DNA from: Flaccisagitta enflata
Taxonomy: Eukaryota; Chaetognatha; Sagittoidea; Aphragmophora
NCBI GenBank assembly: GCA_965153355.1
Contig: OZ231127.1
Span: 28,644,001-28,708,000, forward strand
Length of the DNA stretch: 64,000 bases
Direction of reading: 5' to 3'
Notes under the pieces: generated by a model
What the model saw: the letters and a program-made list of their open reading frames with translations, nothing else
Database searches by the model: none
Told to the model about the DNA's origin: nothing
Position numbers and translations under genes: made by a program
Shown here: one piece after another, positions 10,784 to 20,689 of the stretch
How positions within the stretch are numbered: position 1 is the first letter of the stretch
How the letters are laid out: every line of letters starts with the position of its first letter

Positions 10784-12122
10784 ATTTCACTTTTTGGAAT
10801 TTTGCATTTTCTTTTTTTTTTCGTTTTTTTTTCTTTTTGCATCACTGCCCGTGCCTCTCACATCACTGCCCATACCCACTCGAATGCGACTCGATAACCC
10901 GTGTATCCGGCCTTCTTTCTGCCCAACTCTTGTACCAATGGTTCTGCTTATCGTTAGTTCCATTATCTTTGACCGCGCGTTTGGTTGGTATTTAGTTTGT
11001 AACCATTTATTAAGACGCAACCTCTCAGGATCAATAAGCGTTGACTTATTGACGCTTTGGTAGGCAAAGAAGTGCGTCCAACTTTACGACGGTTCACAAT
11101 CGAGATTTTTAGCTCGTACGTCGAGAAGCATGACGTCAGCTAGTATTTCAAATTTCAGGACAATCGCATCAATAGTTTAGAAGTTACGGCCTTTTTCATA
11201 CTTAAAAAGTAAAAGAAAAAACCGACGTTCTTTTTTTCCGTTTTTTCTTTGAACTCGCCCCCAATCAAATTTTAAAATTTTTTGAAAAAAGTCATTTTAT
11301 AGGTTTTGGATCTAGGCGAATAAAACAATTTCCTATCAACTGCACCCCATTTTTGAAAACCATTTTTCAAAAAAATATTTTGTGATTTTTTTTTCAAAGT
11401 CCCTGACGCACGACAAAATTTTTTTTTAAGTTTTCTGAAAAAAAAAAAATGAAAATGCAGGATTTTGGATCTAGGCAAATCAAACTATTTCCTATGGATA
11501 GCACCCCACTTTTAAAAAACATTTTTCAAAAAAATATTTTGTGATTTTTTTTTTAAGTCCCTGACGCGCGACAAAATTTTTTTTTAAAGTTTTCTGAAAA
11601 AAAAATGAAAATGCAGGATTTTGGATCTAGGCAAATCAAACAATTTCCTATTGATTGCACCCCACTTTTAAAAAACATTTTCGAAAAAAATATTTTGTGA
11701 TTTTAAGTCCCTGACGCGCGACATAAAAATTTTCTAAGTTATTTGAAAAAAGTGAAAATACAAGATTTTGGATCTAGGCAAATCAAACAATTTCCTATTG
11801 ATTGCACCCCACTTTTTTTCAAAAAAAAAGGGCTTTTTTGGGGGCCCTTAGGGGCCCCTAAGAAGAAAATGATAATATTTAGTTAAAGCCGACGGCGAGA
11901 GAAATCAAATCTCCGTCAAACCAGACCAAGAACGCCTAGATCGGTGGCGTATAGAGCCTGTAACAACAGTCAACACTTCAGGGGGCGAGTTTTTTTCAAA
12001 GCGAGATCCGCTTTCAGCCTTAGAAATTCCAAGTTGTAGATCAAGGCCTAGCTTTGGAATATCGTTAAGCAGATTAACGACCATCCCGCCTAGAGCGTCT
12101 ATGCCACAGCTAGTTGACCCAC
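10784..12122 (-). other. Inferred nanos intron 2
   Basis: AT-rich with a 150-bp tandem repeat (11270-11830) and a GC-rich GGGGCCCC palindrome at about 11829-11861. A (T)n/(A)n-rich stretch at 10790-10840 gives spurious open frames. Confidence 0.4.
11270..11830. repeat. Tandem repeat, ~150-bp unit, about 3.5 copies
   Basis: The phrase TTTTGGATCTAGG recurs at 11304, 11463, 11619 and about 11766, each followed by AAACAATTTCCTAT-type text, a CACCCCA box, ATTTTGTGATTTTT and GTCCCTGACGC. Spacing is 159, 156 and 147 bases. Confidence 0.85.
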
Positions 12123-12228
12123 CTGATTCCTCGTCTGATTGAGCAGCTCCACATAGCCGGCACGCGATTCCAGCATATTCGCCGAATGTTCGTCTCCAGA
12201 TGGCGAGGAAGGCGGATACGGCTGCATC
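12123..12228 (-). CDS. nanos: Nanos homologue, exon 2 (inferred N-terminal exon)
   Basis: The acceptor is TTTTTCTCAG; the first base (G) completes a codon, then 35 codons run to CAG|GTGGGT. Encodes MQPYPPSSPSGDEHSANM then LESRAGYVELLNQTRNQ. A second open frame crosses the same exon, but only this one joins in phase on both sides (phase 2 from the exon ending at 13387, phase 0 to the exon starting at 10696). No domain is recognised. Confidence 0.55.
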
Positions 12229-12631
12229 CTGAGAAAAATGACTGATGATAACAACCGAACAACATGACGTTATGAAAATCAAGTAGCGACATGCGTGAGA
12301 AACGACAATAGTAACTTGGTATCTATGCAAATTCAGCTAAGCCCAACTCTTTCAGACCCTCCAGTCGGGTGTGTCAATATGCAAAAGGTCTTTTGATCAA
12401 CTCATCATCATGAAGGAGTATGATGATATATATTACAAAACACTTACCATTTCTATTTTTTTTTTGTTTCAATCATCTTCCATTTTTTTAACGCGTATAA
12501 AGATAATCATAAATATATATACTTTTAGCGCAGCACCCAGTTTTGTTGAAAATGAGACTGATATATCATTTAGAAAATTATGTTTTTTCTATAACAAAGT
12601 CATCTTGTATAAAAGCAGAACGTCTTTACTA

Positions 12632-12808
12632 TTTTTAGTTGCGGACACGCAACTCTATAAGAGCCATTGTCAGCCCATCTATCGGTCCGTCTGTCGGTCC
12701 GTCCGTCGATCCGTCCATGACCACGAGTCAAAAAGTGTGAAAACGCGCATTTCCACCCCTGCCCAACTGTCCGCAACTGGTATTGGCCGTGTATCCGGCC
12801 TTGTTTTT
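12632..12808 (+). repeat. Hairpin-headed repeat, type 1
   Basis: Starts TTTTTAGTTGCGGACACGCA (hairpin), has a GGTCCGTC-rich middle and ends in CCGTGTATCCGGCCTTGTTT. Same family as 13745-13870 in the opposite orientation; it sits in nanos intron 1. Confidence 0.85.
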
Positions 12809-12839
12809 ATAGAATAAGGAATAACAAAACCAATGTGTT

Positions 12840-13290
12840 TTGATTTTTTTTCTTTATCATCAATGATCCAAGTGCAAAACCAGCTGCACTACAATATACA
12901 AATGGGGATTTAGAAAAAAAAAACGAAAATAAATAAAATGTGGAAAAAGAAAAATAAGAGTCTTAGAATTAATGTCCCAACACTCCCTGATAATGATGAT
13001 TTGATCAAAAAACCTTTTGCATATTGACACACCCGAACCTTCCAGTGATGAAATTGCACCTATTATGAAGAATGACAGTTGAATCCTGCTCCAACGAATT
13101 TCAAAAGATTATAAATTTTCATCTGTTATAAACGGGATTCTACTATGACCATTTAACTTTAATAGCCATATGCCAGTATAGAAAATGAACAGAAAAAGAA
13201 GTTGAAGGGACCAAAAAAATATCTGTTAAAGGCGGAATTCCGTTAAGAGGCGGGTCAGTCGAGCGGGGTTCAACTGAAATCATTACACAT
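12840..13290. other. Intronic/intergenic, nothing recognised
   Basis: AT-rich sequence between the type-1 repeat and the first inferred nanos exon, without coding or repeat signal that I can support. Confidence 0.3.
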
Positions 13291-13386
13291 TGTCTTCCTT
13301 AATCGCCTTCGTTAGCGGTGTGAACCATTTCGAGACTATTACTAATTACCATCCCCTCAAGAGAAGTATCAAGAACCGAAACATAC

Positions 13387-13550
13387 TTGCGTTGTGGCGC
13401 GAAGGGGAACAATCGCTCCAATTCTTTCGTCAACCACGGACTCACGATGCCATCGTCGGTCATCGGCGTAAATCCGACGGACATAGTCTCCTGAATCGCG
13501 AACGTCCCACTATTAGGAGTCGGCAGCTCCTCCATTCGCGACATGGCCAT
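13387..13550 (-). CDS. nanos: Nanos homologue, exon 1 (inferred start)
   Basis: ATG at 13548-13550 (minus) opens MAMSRMEELPTPNSGTFAIQ, then ETMSVGFTPMTDDGIVSPWL and TKELERLFPFAPQRK. A strong GTATGT donor follows position 13387 and leaves phase 2, exactly what the exon at 12228 needs (AA+G restores lysine). GC content is well above the flanks. The frame stays open upstream of the ATG, so an earlier start is possible. With this start the joined protein is 330 aa (54+, 35, 38, 129+ and 73 codons). The 5'-to-3' order on the minus strand leads directly to the Nanos finger. Confidence 0.55.
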
Positions 13551-13744
13551 CGCTACGCTTTTATGATATTCGATTGATTTGTATGTAACTGTAACTATTA
13601 GAGTGAAGAGAGACGAAACGCGATGAAAAGATCCAAAAACAAAAGGAAACAAATCTAGATTTATTCGCAAACGCTCTTTTGTTTGCTTGTCGTTTTAACC
13701 TCATAAAGATGGAATTCTAGTTAATCTAGTACTCATTGCGCAAT

Positions 13745-13870
13745 AAACAAGGCCGTATACACGGCAGCATTAGTCGCGGACGGGTGGGCAGGAGCGGAAA
13801 ACCTTAAAAAGTGATCTGTGACGGACGGACCGAAAAGTGGCTTATAGAGTCGCGTGTCCGCGACTAAAAA
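13745..13870 (-). repeat. Hairpin-headed repeat, type 1 (inverse, short)
   Basis: Reads AACAAGGCCGTATACACGGC on the plus strand and ends in the hairpin GTCGCGTGTCCGCGAC followed by TAAAAAC. About 126 bp, so roughly 50 bp shorter than its neighbour in the middle part. Confidence 0.85.
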
Positions 13871-14050
13871 CCTTGAAATGAATGTCATTACAAGATTATC
13901 TACCAATTGACAGATCTTGAACGTACATATGAGCCATATTTCGACGGGGGCAGAAAATTGTCGGATCAATCGCCCAAAGCTAAGCCAACCACATTACCAC
14001 ATTGAAAACCAACATTCATCATTCAGAGTGATACATTCTTCTTCCATCGA

Positions 14051-14871
14051 CTAGAAACGAACAACGCCACCGGCGACGGCACCCCCATCATCATCCGAGC
14101 TAATCATCAGTTCGGGCAAAGGCGACTGCCTGGATTTAGTCTCCTGCCGACCATCGCTCGCAAAGATCGTGTGCGTTTCCTCGTGCTTTTGTAAATACTT
14201 CCTCCTGCTAAATCCCATCCCGCAATATTGGCACGTGAATGACTTTTCCCCCACGTGCTTGCTGCGATAATGCTTCAAGAGATTCGAATTATCGCTAAAA
14301 CGTCTTTGGCACACCCGGCACTGGAACGGCTTCTCGCCCGTGTGCTTCCGTTCGTGACGCGTCAAATGAGCTCTTTTCTTGAATGCGGCGCCGCAAAAAG
14401 AGCATTGGTGGGGTTTTTCGGAGACGCCGTGAGTCAGTTCGTGCATTCGCAAGTCACAGGAATCGTTGAAGGCGAATTCGCAATGACGACATCGCAGACG
14501 GCGCTTGTCCAAAGTCTCGACGCGCTTGGATAGACAAGCGAGGCAAGTCTCGGACGTGTCCATTCGGTGATCTTTCTCGTGGATCTCCAGGAAAATCAAT
14601 TGACTAAAGCGAGAGGAGCAGTAAGGACATTGAAACGGTCGAGTAAAGTCGTTCGGGGACTGTTGATTGGACTCAGCTGGTAGATGTTGACTGGACTCTG
14701 TCGGAAGCGATGTCAAAGGTGCGGATCGGTCTTTGGCATGTGAAGAGATACCGGAAAGATGGTGAACGTGGTTAACAACGTCGGATCCCGAAGGCGAGGG
14801 TAATTCAGGAGGGCGATATGGTTTCAAGTTCAAAGCCCTGGCTACGCAAACTGGCATGGAGACATCGTAAC
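14051..14871 (-). CDS. Five-finger C2H2 zinc-finger protein, exon 2
   Basis: Encodes residues 20-292 of a 292-aa model and ends at TAG 14051-14053. Five classical C2H2 fingers are visible at about residues 101-121 (CPYCSSRF...HEKDH), 147-167 (CRHCEFAF...HELTH), 176-196 (CSFCGAAF...HERKH), 204-225 (CRVCQRRF...HYRSKH) and 233-253 (CQYCGMGF...HEETH). The linkers are HTGEKPF between fingers 3 and 4 and HVGEKSF between 4 and 5, typical of sequence-specific DNA binding; fingers 1 and 2 are separated by a 25-residue spacer with an extra CLAC pair. An acidic SSDDD patch lies near the C-terminus. The N-terminal ~100 residues are Ser/Pro-rich. Probably a nuclear transcription factor; no orthologue named. 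The exon begins at an AAG acceptor inside the terminus of an inverted-repeat element. Confidence 0.88.
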
Positions 14872-16146
14872 CTTGGCGACAAAAAAAAAAAAAAAATGGC
14901 GAATTTTTAAAACAGATTCTATCTACCTCAATTTAAGAAAAACTTATTAAAATCGGTGATGGTTAGAAAGCTCTTTGAAAGATCTTTTATTTGAGTTGTG
15001 TCCGAAAATTCTAACTCAAACGGTTTAGAAGCCAGAGCAATTTGAACATGACTACTCCTTTTCTGGACTGCCTGTGACTCCATAGAAGGGAATTTGAAAA
15101 AAGTTAAAATCTAAAAAAATGATGGAAGATTTGGTCCAATTTCTACAAAATTTTAGGTGGTAGTTCAGGTGTATGTCTTCTGATATCACTTCAATTTTCA
15201 TGCTAATCGGATGATGTTTACTAGGGTTTTCATAATTTTATATTCTAGATCTCAATAAAATATACTAAAACTAAAGTGGTTTGCAGTTATTGCATTTACT
15301 TCACTGCTGAATTGATAAAACCTCTGCTGTGCTGTTCTAACTTGAACATCATTCTCAGAGCTTCAAAACCATCATGAATTTGATATGATTTTTGTCAAAA
15401 CTCGAAAATAAAAACCCTTCAAAAAAGCCATGTTGTTATCACATTGACGCTCAGATTTCTAGAAGATTTCAAGATCTTTCTTATAATGAAAATGATAGAA
15501 AAAATTGTCCGATTTTTAAAATTTTTGAGGAGCTGTCAGAGGAAGGTATTCAGCGCTTTCAGTTCAATTTTCATCAAAATCAGAGAATTCTTACCATGGT
15601 TTTATGCAGGTGTTCATATTTTGCAAATCTTCCGAGGCGCACAATTTTCTCTGACCAAGTTTCCGACAAGGCATTTTTGACGTTTTGAAGACACTTAAAA
15701 AATTCAGGCCTGTATATGATTGAGTTCCCCCTCCCCCTCCTAGCGGATTTAAGGCATCCACAAGCACTTCTAGGTCAGTTTATTGATGTGGCAGTCAGCC
15801 CATCTGTCTGTCAGTTGGTTTGTCTGTCTGTTTCAAAATTGTTTTATATGATTATTTAGCGTTTATTACATCTCTGAAAAAACTTGGAGAAGTAAACAGG
15901 CTGACAGCTAGTTCAAGGGTCCTTTCAAAAGACTTAGTCAGTTTGTCTATCTGTCTGCCTGACTTCTGACTGAAAGTGCCAACGCACGCGATGTTGCTAC
16001 AATGATTGTGTTTACTAATAATCAAAACGAGAAAAAATGACACAGAAAATGAGAAGAAAAACATTTTTGCTTTACTGGCACCAAGATAGAAAAAAAACGA
16101 CTCATGCCACTTAGATGACAGTCACAGAATGCTCTACCTGACGATT

Positions 16147-16215
<69 letters not shown>

Positions 16216-16531
16216 TTCCTTCCCTTCCGACAAGCTTCCTCTTGTTCCGAGGCGCGGCGCGCCCCGCGCCTCCAAAATATGAACGCCTGGTTTTATGATG
16301 ATTGTTTTTTATCACTCATTCTTGACATGACATTAGAGCAGAAATGGAGTAGTCATGTTCAAACTGCTGTAGCTTCTAAACCGTTTGAGTTAAAAATTCC
16401 AGACACTACTCAAATGAAAGATCTTTCGAAGAGCTTTCTAGCCATCACCAATTTTAATAAGTTTTTATTAGATTAAGGTAGATAGAATCTGTATTGAAAA
16501 ATCCGCCATTTTTTTTGTCGCCAAGGCTTAC
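14872..16531. mobile_element. Inverted-repeat element coinciding with the zinc-finger gene intron
   Basis: The left end (plus strand) reads CCTTGGCGAC then poly-A and AATGGCG; the right end is its inverse, CGCCATTTTTTTTGTCGCC-AAGG. The arms match over at least 175 bp (14871-15053 against 16345-16526), including ACTCAAACGGTTTAGAAGC and GAAAGATCTTT words. On the minus strand the element supplies GTAAGCCTTGG at its 5' end and GTCGCCAAG at its 3' end, that is a donor and an acceptor. The interior holds a CT microsatellite and AT-rich filler with no transposase. Confidence 0.7.
16149..16210 (+). repeat. (CT)n microsatellite
   Basis: About 31 uninterrupted CT units, inside the element-derived intron. 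Confidence 0.95.
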
Positions 16532-16589
16532 TGGATTCTCGCCAAGTTTCTTCATAGCTGCCACATCCCGTCAAGTTCGGCCACTCCAT
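16532..16589 (-). CDS. Five-finger C2H2 zinc-finger protein, exon 1 (inferred start)
   Basis: ATG at 16587-16589 in a good context (A at -3, G at +4) opens MEWPNLTGCGSYEETWRES and runs to a GTAAGC donor after 16532, leaving phase 1. Exon 2 starts with two bases that complete a serine, giving ...WRES-SYDVSMPVC. An in-frame stop (TAA) lies 14 codons upstream of the ATG, so this is the first possible start in this exon. The alternative start is the ATG at 14857 inside exon 2, which would give 268 aa and needs no splicing. Confidence 0.5.
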
Positions 16590-16690
16590 ATTATCCCAAA
16601 TGTCCTCCCCGAAACTTTTCAGCCCTTGTTATCTCACTCCCGGTTTATCCAAAGGAATATCGGAGTCCCGAGAGTTCGCTTAAATCTAAT

Positions 16691-18118
16691 ACGGCAGCAA
16701 AAATAACCATTGTGTCTTGTGATTGTGAACAAGTAATGTTCAATATAGGCAACATTCATTTATATAAAATCATGTTATATATAAAAACATGTTGTACATA
16801 AAAACTACTCTAAAATTGAACGGAAACGGGGAATGCTGTTGTTAACTTGTTATACGAAACAAAATTTTGAGCGAGGCACGCTTCGGTATAAGCGATTGTT
16901 ATGAACGGAATAATGATGTTGGAAGCAGTTTTTTTGGTTAAAAACAGGGCAAGAATTTCATTCGCATAAAGCTTCGTGCTCATTTAAGTCTTCAAGTATA
17001 GTACATTCTATAATGCTATTCACGCGCAATACTTTAGTACTACTATAGAACAGATAGGACCCTAATAAGAGCGGAGGAGGGACCCAAAGTTTTAGCATCA
17101 TCCCCTACAGCTTATGTGGCTCAAGCAAATTTCTCACTTGCTGTGGCGGAATATATCTTGGGTGGATACAAATGGCGCCACCGCGGCAATTTTTGAATTT
17201 CCCTCTAGAGCACCCCCAAATTATCAAAATTGAAGAAAAAATTAATTATTCTATTCTGTTTTTTCCTTTTTTACCCTTAATTTTACAGACTGACGACGAC
17301 CACAGAGATTCCGACACGACAGCAGGCGTGAGTACGATCTTCTGACGCGAACGCGCCAGTCCCTGTTGCCATCAAAGAAAACGCCGCGGCGCTTGCGGCG
17401 AATGAGACGGAGGAAGCAGCTTCGAGACGACTTTGTGGGAGGCCTCGGGCAAGTGGCGGAGATGGAGGAGCCCGAGAGGACGAGGGAAATGGAGGAACCG
17501 GAGGAGTCGAGTGAAGTGGAAGAAATGGAGGAGACGGTGAAGCCGGAGAAAGTGGAGGAAAAGGTCGAGGAAAAGGAAGGGCTGGAGTGGGATGAGGTTG
17601 TCAACATGGAGGCCGACGATGCCACGCAGTTTCCGAAGCGCGGAAAAGAATTTTGCCATCACATGCTTGATCAGTTTCGTCCTTATCAACGGAAGTCCAT
17701 ATGCCCCCAGTGTGGCAAGCGGTGTGGCGGTCCGGACAAGATGCAAGATCATTTCCTCATGTGTCACGCGGGCTTGAAAAAGTTCGTTTGTGACGCAATA
17801 AATTGCATCCCAAGCTTTTGGACTATTGAAGACTTAATGAGCAAGAAGCTTTATGCGAATGAAATTCTTGCCCTGTTTTTGACCAAAAAAACTGCTTCCA
17901 ACATCATTATTCCGTTCATATCATCGCTCATACCGGAGCGTGCCTCGCTCAAAATTTTGTTTCGTATAACAACGGCATTCCCCGTTACCGTTCAATTTTA
18001 GTGTAGTTTTTAAGTATGACATGTTTTTATATATAACATGATTTTATATAAATGAATGTTGCCTATATTGAACATTACTTGTTCACAATCACAAGACAAC
18101 GGTTATTTTTGCTGCCGT
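16691..18118. mobile_element. Long-TIR element (about 300-bp inverted repeats) carrying an ORF
   Basis: The left arm (16691-17003) starts ACGGCAGCAAAAATAACC; the right arm (about 17826-18118) ends with the inverse, GGTTATTTTTGCTGCCGT. The arms match almost base for base apart from a few indels, including GAACAAGTAATGTTCAATAT and GAACGGAATAATGATGTTGG. The interior is about 820 bp. Long TIRs are typical of Mutator-like elements, but I see no 8-10-bp target-site duplication (flanks AAATCTAAT and CTTACTGTC differ), so the class is open. Confidence 0.75.
17294..18001 (+). CDS. Acidic single-C2H2 ORF inside the long-TIR element
   Basis: The frame is open from 17294, just after a TTTTACAG acceptor-like site (17281-17288), to TAG at 17999-18001. 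The first ATG in frame is at 17402. The N-terminal part is very basic (RRLRRMRRRKQLR), followed by ~60 residues dominated by Glu and Val (MEEPERTREMEEPEE and EKVEEKVEEKE), then one C2H2 finger (CPQCGKRCGGPDKMQDHFLM-CH; C-x2-C-x12-H-x4-H). The last ~55 codons run into the right inverted repeat. GC-rich and codon-like relative to the surrounding element. It may be a captured host exon, an accessory protein of the element, or an intron-containing gene of which this is one exon; no transposase motif is seen. Confidence 0.4.
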   Translation, partial: RRPQRFRHDSRREYDLLTRTRQSLLPSKKTPRRLRRMRRRKQLRDDFVGGLGQVAEMEEPERTREMEEPEESSEVEEMEETVKPEKVEEKVEEKEGLEWDEVVNMEADDATQFPKRGKEFCHHMLDQFRPYQRKSICPQCGKRCGGPDKMQDHFLMCHAGLKKFVCDAINCIPSFWTIEDLMSKKLYANEILALFLTKKTASNIIIPFISSLIPERASLKILFRITTAFPVTVQF

Positions 18119-18349
18119 CTTACTGTCATACCGTCATAGTGTTCATAAAATTCCTCTTCACTAGCTTAAAGTGAATTGCAGCGGGACTCCGAAGTTTCGA
18201 ACAATGAGCAGATCGAGCGTAAAATTTGAATTTAAAAATCTGATAAAGCAAAGAGCAACAATGACTAAGACCAAACTACGCAAGAAATGTCGCCCCCAAA
18301 AAGTTGCCTGGTAGAGACATTGGAAATCGTCCCTTGCGAATAGATAGAA

Positions 18350-18453
18350 TTAGAGAGAGCGTCTACGTAGTGAGATGAGTTTTTCGAGTTCGTTAAAACA
18401 GTGCGTCAAAGCATCGTGGATCAAGTTTTCAACGCAGGGCGTGTAACCGGAAC
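18350..18453 (-). CDS. Unrecognised 839-aa protein, exon 7 (last)
   Basis: The acceptor TTGTCTTATCAG precedes 18453; two bases complete a glycine, then SGYTPCVENLIHDALTHCFN and ELEKLISLRRRSL, stop TAA at 18350-18352. The short, clearly amphipathic helix with a basic end looks like a conserved C-terminus. Only this frame is open and it matches phase 1 from exon 6. Confidence 0.65.
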
Positions 18454-18542
18454 CTGATAAGACAATGAAACGTGATTCGGACAGGCCTTAGGGCTTAACA
18501 AGAGACAAGTCGATCCACTTTTGAACCTTTTTTAGTCTTCAC

Positions 18543-18594
18543 CTTGTCCAAAAATGTTTTCGTTGATAACTTGGTAGTTTTGCTCCGACCAAAT
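18543..18594 (-). CDS. Unrecognised 839-aa protein, exon 6
   Basis: A 52-base exon between a strong acceptor (TCATCTCTCCAG) and a GTGAAG donor. Encodes IWSEQNYQVINENIFGQ plus one base. Phase 0 in, phase 1 out, fitting both neighbours. Too short to find without the phase chain. Confidence 0.6.
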
Positions 18595-18739
18595 CTGGAG
18601 AGATGAGGAAATATTGGAAATGCTTTTAATTCCTTTCTCTTAGTATGATCGATAAGCCAAGCGATAAAACACACAGATTATGATTTGTCTAAAGTGAAGG
18701 GAAATGAGCTACTTTCACCAGTCATTTTGCAGAACAAAC

Positions 18740-18886
18740 CGAAGAGAGTCGTCTCTGATGATTGATATAGGCCAAAAGTGCGTTGGGGTTGTTTTGGAAG
18801 TAATGCAGCAAGATTTTCCCGAGGTCCCCGGGCCAAAGGAGGACGAGGAGTTGAAATTGGCGATCGTCCGGCTTTTCACGTATGGA
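18740..18886 (-). CDS. Unrecognised 839-aa protein, exon 5
   Basis: The acceptor TTATCCTTTTTTCAG precedes 18886. Encodes SIREKPDDRQFQLLVLLW, then PGDLGKILLHYFQNNPNALL and AYINHQRRLSS, ending at a GTTTGT donor. Strongly hydrophobic-helical with Leu-rich motifs. The plus strand also has a 65-codon open frame over the same bases ending at 18901, but the minus model has the better acceptor and fits the phase chain of exons 4 to 7. Confidence 0.6.
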
Positions 18887-19143
18887 CTGAAAAAAGGATA
18901 AACCACGCTCGTTGGCATTTGTCTCCTCTTATCAAGCTATGGGTTAAAGCCATATATGGGCCTGATTCGAGTTGGGATTATTACGTGGGTTGATGAGAGC
19001 ATTAGAAGGGGGAGCTTAGTGTGGGATTGTGGATACATGACAAAACGAGGGCAAAATGTAACATTGAATAATATCAGATTAGGCCATTACTTCTCCGACT
19101 TCATTTAAGAAACAATGAACAAGCACAACATGAGCCGACTAAC

Positions 19144-20141
19144 CTGAAGTATGACGTGAATGTCTTGTAAAAGAGGAAAGAGAGGGTGAGTGTGAAAGGC
19201 GGAATTTTGACTTCGCAATATCATATCGACGGCGGATGTGGTATCGACTCGTGGAATGGCGCCACCATTTGCCGCCGACGCCGCTGACGCCGCTGACGCC
19301 CCAGTAGCAGACAGAGGAGCGTCGGTGCCGTGAGCATTGGACCCGGAAGGAGTAGGCGCACTCTGCGGAAAGTTACTCCCTTGAATCGCGTGAGAGGAAG
19401 TAACCACATTCTCTTGCTGCCGAGGAACGCGATTCGGAGCGCCGATAAGAGACGGAAGACTGAAAAGACCGCCAGAAACGGTTGAGGCAGCACCTGACGG
19501 AGCCGGTCCGACATTCATGGAAGATTGACAGACCCCCGATTGGCCCATCGGAGCCCGAATTGAATGACCCCACGGCATCCGGTTTATATCAGATGTTAAT
19601 GGGTTTGGACGTATTAGGCCGCTATCCGCTGGTGGCCGATACGCCTCATAACCTGTCCGAGTTAGAATAGACGCGGTTATCGCAGTCGGGACCGACTGAC
19701 GAAAGCATCCTGACGAAAGAAATGATCCAGCCGCAAACGCAGGAAGTGATAAACCAGTCGACTGCGCGTTTAGATCCAACGGTTGTGCCGTAGAAATTCT
19801 TCCACTTGCTACATTGGTCGGATTTCCACCTATCGGTGCCGCGACATTGGCCGTCGCAGGAGCAGAGGGCGGTCCAGTCGCTTGGCGTTGATCGTTGGTC
19901 GAATGCGCACCCGGTTTTCCGTTGTTTTTAGAAGCGGGAGAAGCGCTGATGTCCATAGGTTTCGGTGGCGACAATGAGGGAACATTGGCGTCGGAAGCTG
20001 CGCTACCACCCAAATCCGGAACGCCGAAGCAAGGCGTGCTAGTGGCCATAGGCGGATTGTCGACGAAAGAAGCCACCGTAGTTGGTTTAACGAGCATGGC
20101 ATACTCGGACAAGTGCAACTTACTTGATCGGTGGGCTGAAT
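19144..20141 (-). CDS. Unrecognised 839-aa protein, exon 4
   Basis: 998 bases from acceptor TTGTTTCAG to CAG|GTTAGT. Encodes residues ~407-739: a long Ala/Ser/Pro/Gly-rich, probably disordered stretch (for example SASPASKNNGKPGAHS, SAASAASAANGGAIP), ending HTHPLFPLLQDIHVILQ. LFPLL is an LxxLL-type motif, and HPLFPLL also occurs in the MEINOX domain of Meis/Prep proteins, but the sequence after it does not follow that domain. Taken with the NLS-like basic clusters of exon 3, a nuclear cofactor or transcription-factor role is plausible but unproven. Confidence 0.75.
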
Positions 20142-20330
20142 CTGAAACAAGGAGAGGAATGTAGGAGCACGTTTTATTCTACCGGACATAATTAGAAAAA
20201 TCGCCCACAATCAGAATAAGCGATCTTACTTAAGCCGTTTCACACATTTACTGCGACCAGGAAATGTTCAACTGACAGTACCTAAGTGCTGCTAGCACCA
20301 GGTGACAATACAAAGATATGTATCATTTAC

Positions 20331-20622
20331 CTTCTAAGCCAGTCAAACTCAGTTCATCAAGGGGTCTCTTCCGCTGGTTGACAGGGGCGTCGCCAGTCGT
20401 TCGCCGGGACGCTGGCAGCCCAGATTCTCCATCGTCCGCGTTCAAAGGACGACTAGATCTCGCGCGTTTCCCGAGCAAAAACGGAGCAACGGCATCTTTC
20501 GGTCGGGCGCCTTTATCCAAGTAAGCCTTGTCTCCGCCATTACTGCCGCCAGCCGAAGAAGATGCCAAGGATTTGGCAGAATCTAGATTTGATTGCGCAG
20601 ATTCGTAGGATCCACTTTTCGA
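20331..20622 (-). CDS. Unrecognised 839-aa protein, exon 3
   Basis: 292 bases, acceptor CTTATTTCAG, donor G|GTAAAT. Encodes residues ~310-406: SKSGSYESAQSNLDSAKSLA and similar, then basic clusters LLGKRARSSRP and NQRKRPLDELSLTG that look like nuclear localisation signals. Phase 0 in, phase 1 out; the junction with exon 4 restores an aspartate (LTGLE-D-SAHRSSK). Confidence 0.75.
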
Positions 20623-20689
20623 CTGAAATAAGAAATCCGGGTAAAAAGTGCCGATGTCAGTCAAAGGATTAGTTAGGAATAGTCGCAAA

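Noticed and set aside
11905-12330. 141-codon minus-strand frame DAAVSAFLAIWRRTFGEYAG and on
   Set aside because: It crosses two splice sites of the inferred nanos exon 2; the other frame of that exon is the one that fits both neighbours.
18704-18901. Plus-strand frame MSYFHQSFCRTNRRESSLMI to LFTYGLKKG
   Set aside because: It looks protein-like, but the minus strand over the same bases has a much better acceptor and joins in phase to exons on both sides, so I take the plus frame as a shadow.
19144-19210. Meis/Prep (MEINOX) homeobox gene, from the motif HPLFPLL
   Set aside because: The residues after the motif, including the phase-consistent next exons, do not follow the MEINOX domain and no homeodomain is found downstream.
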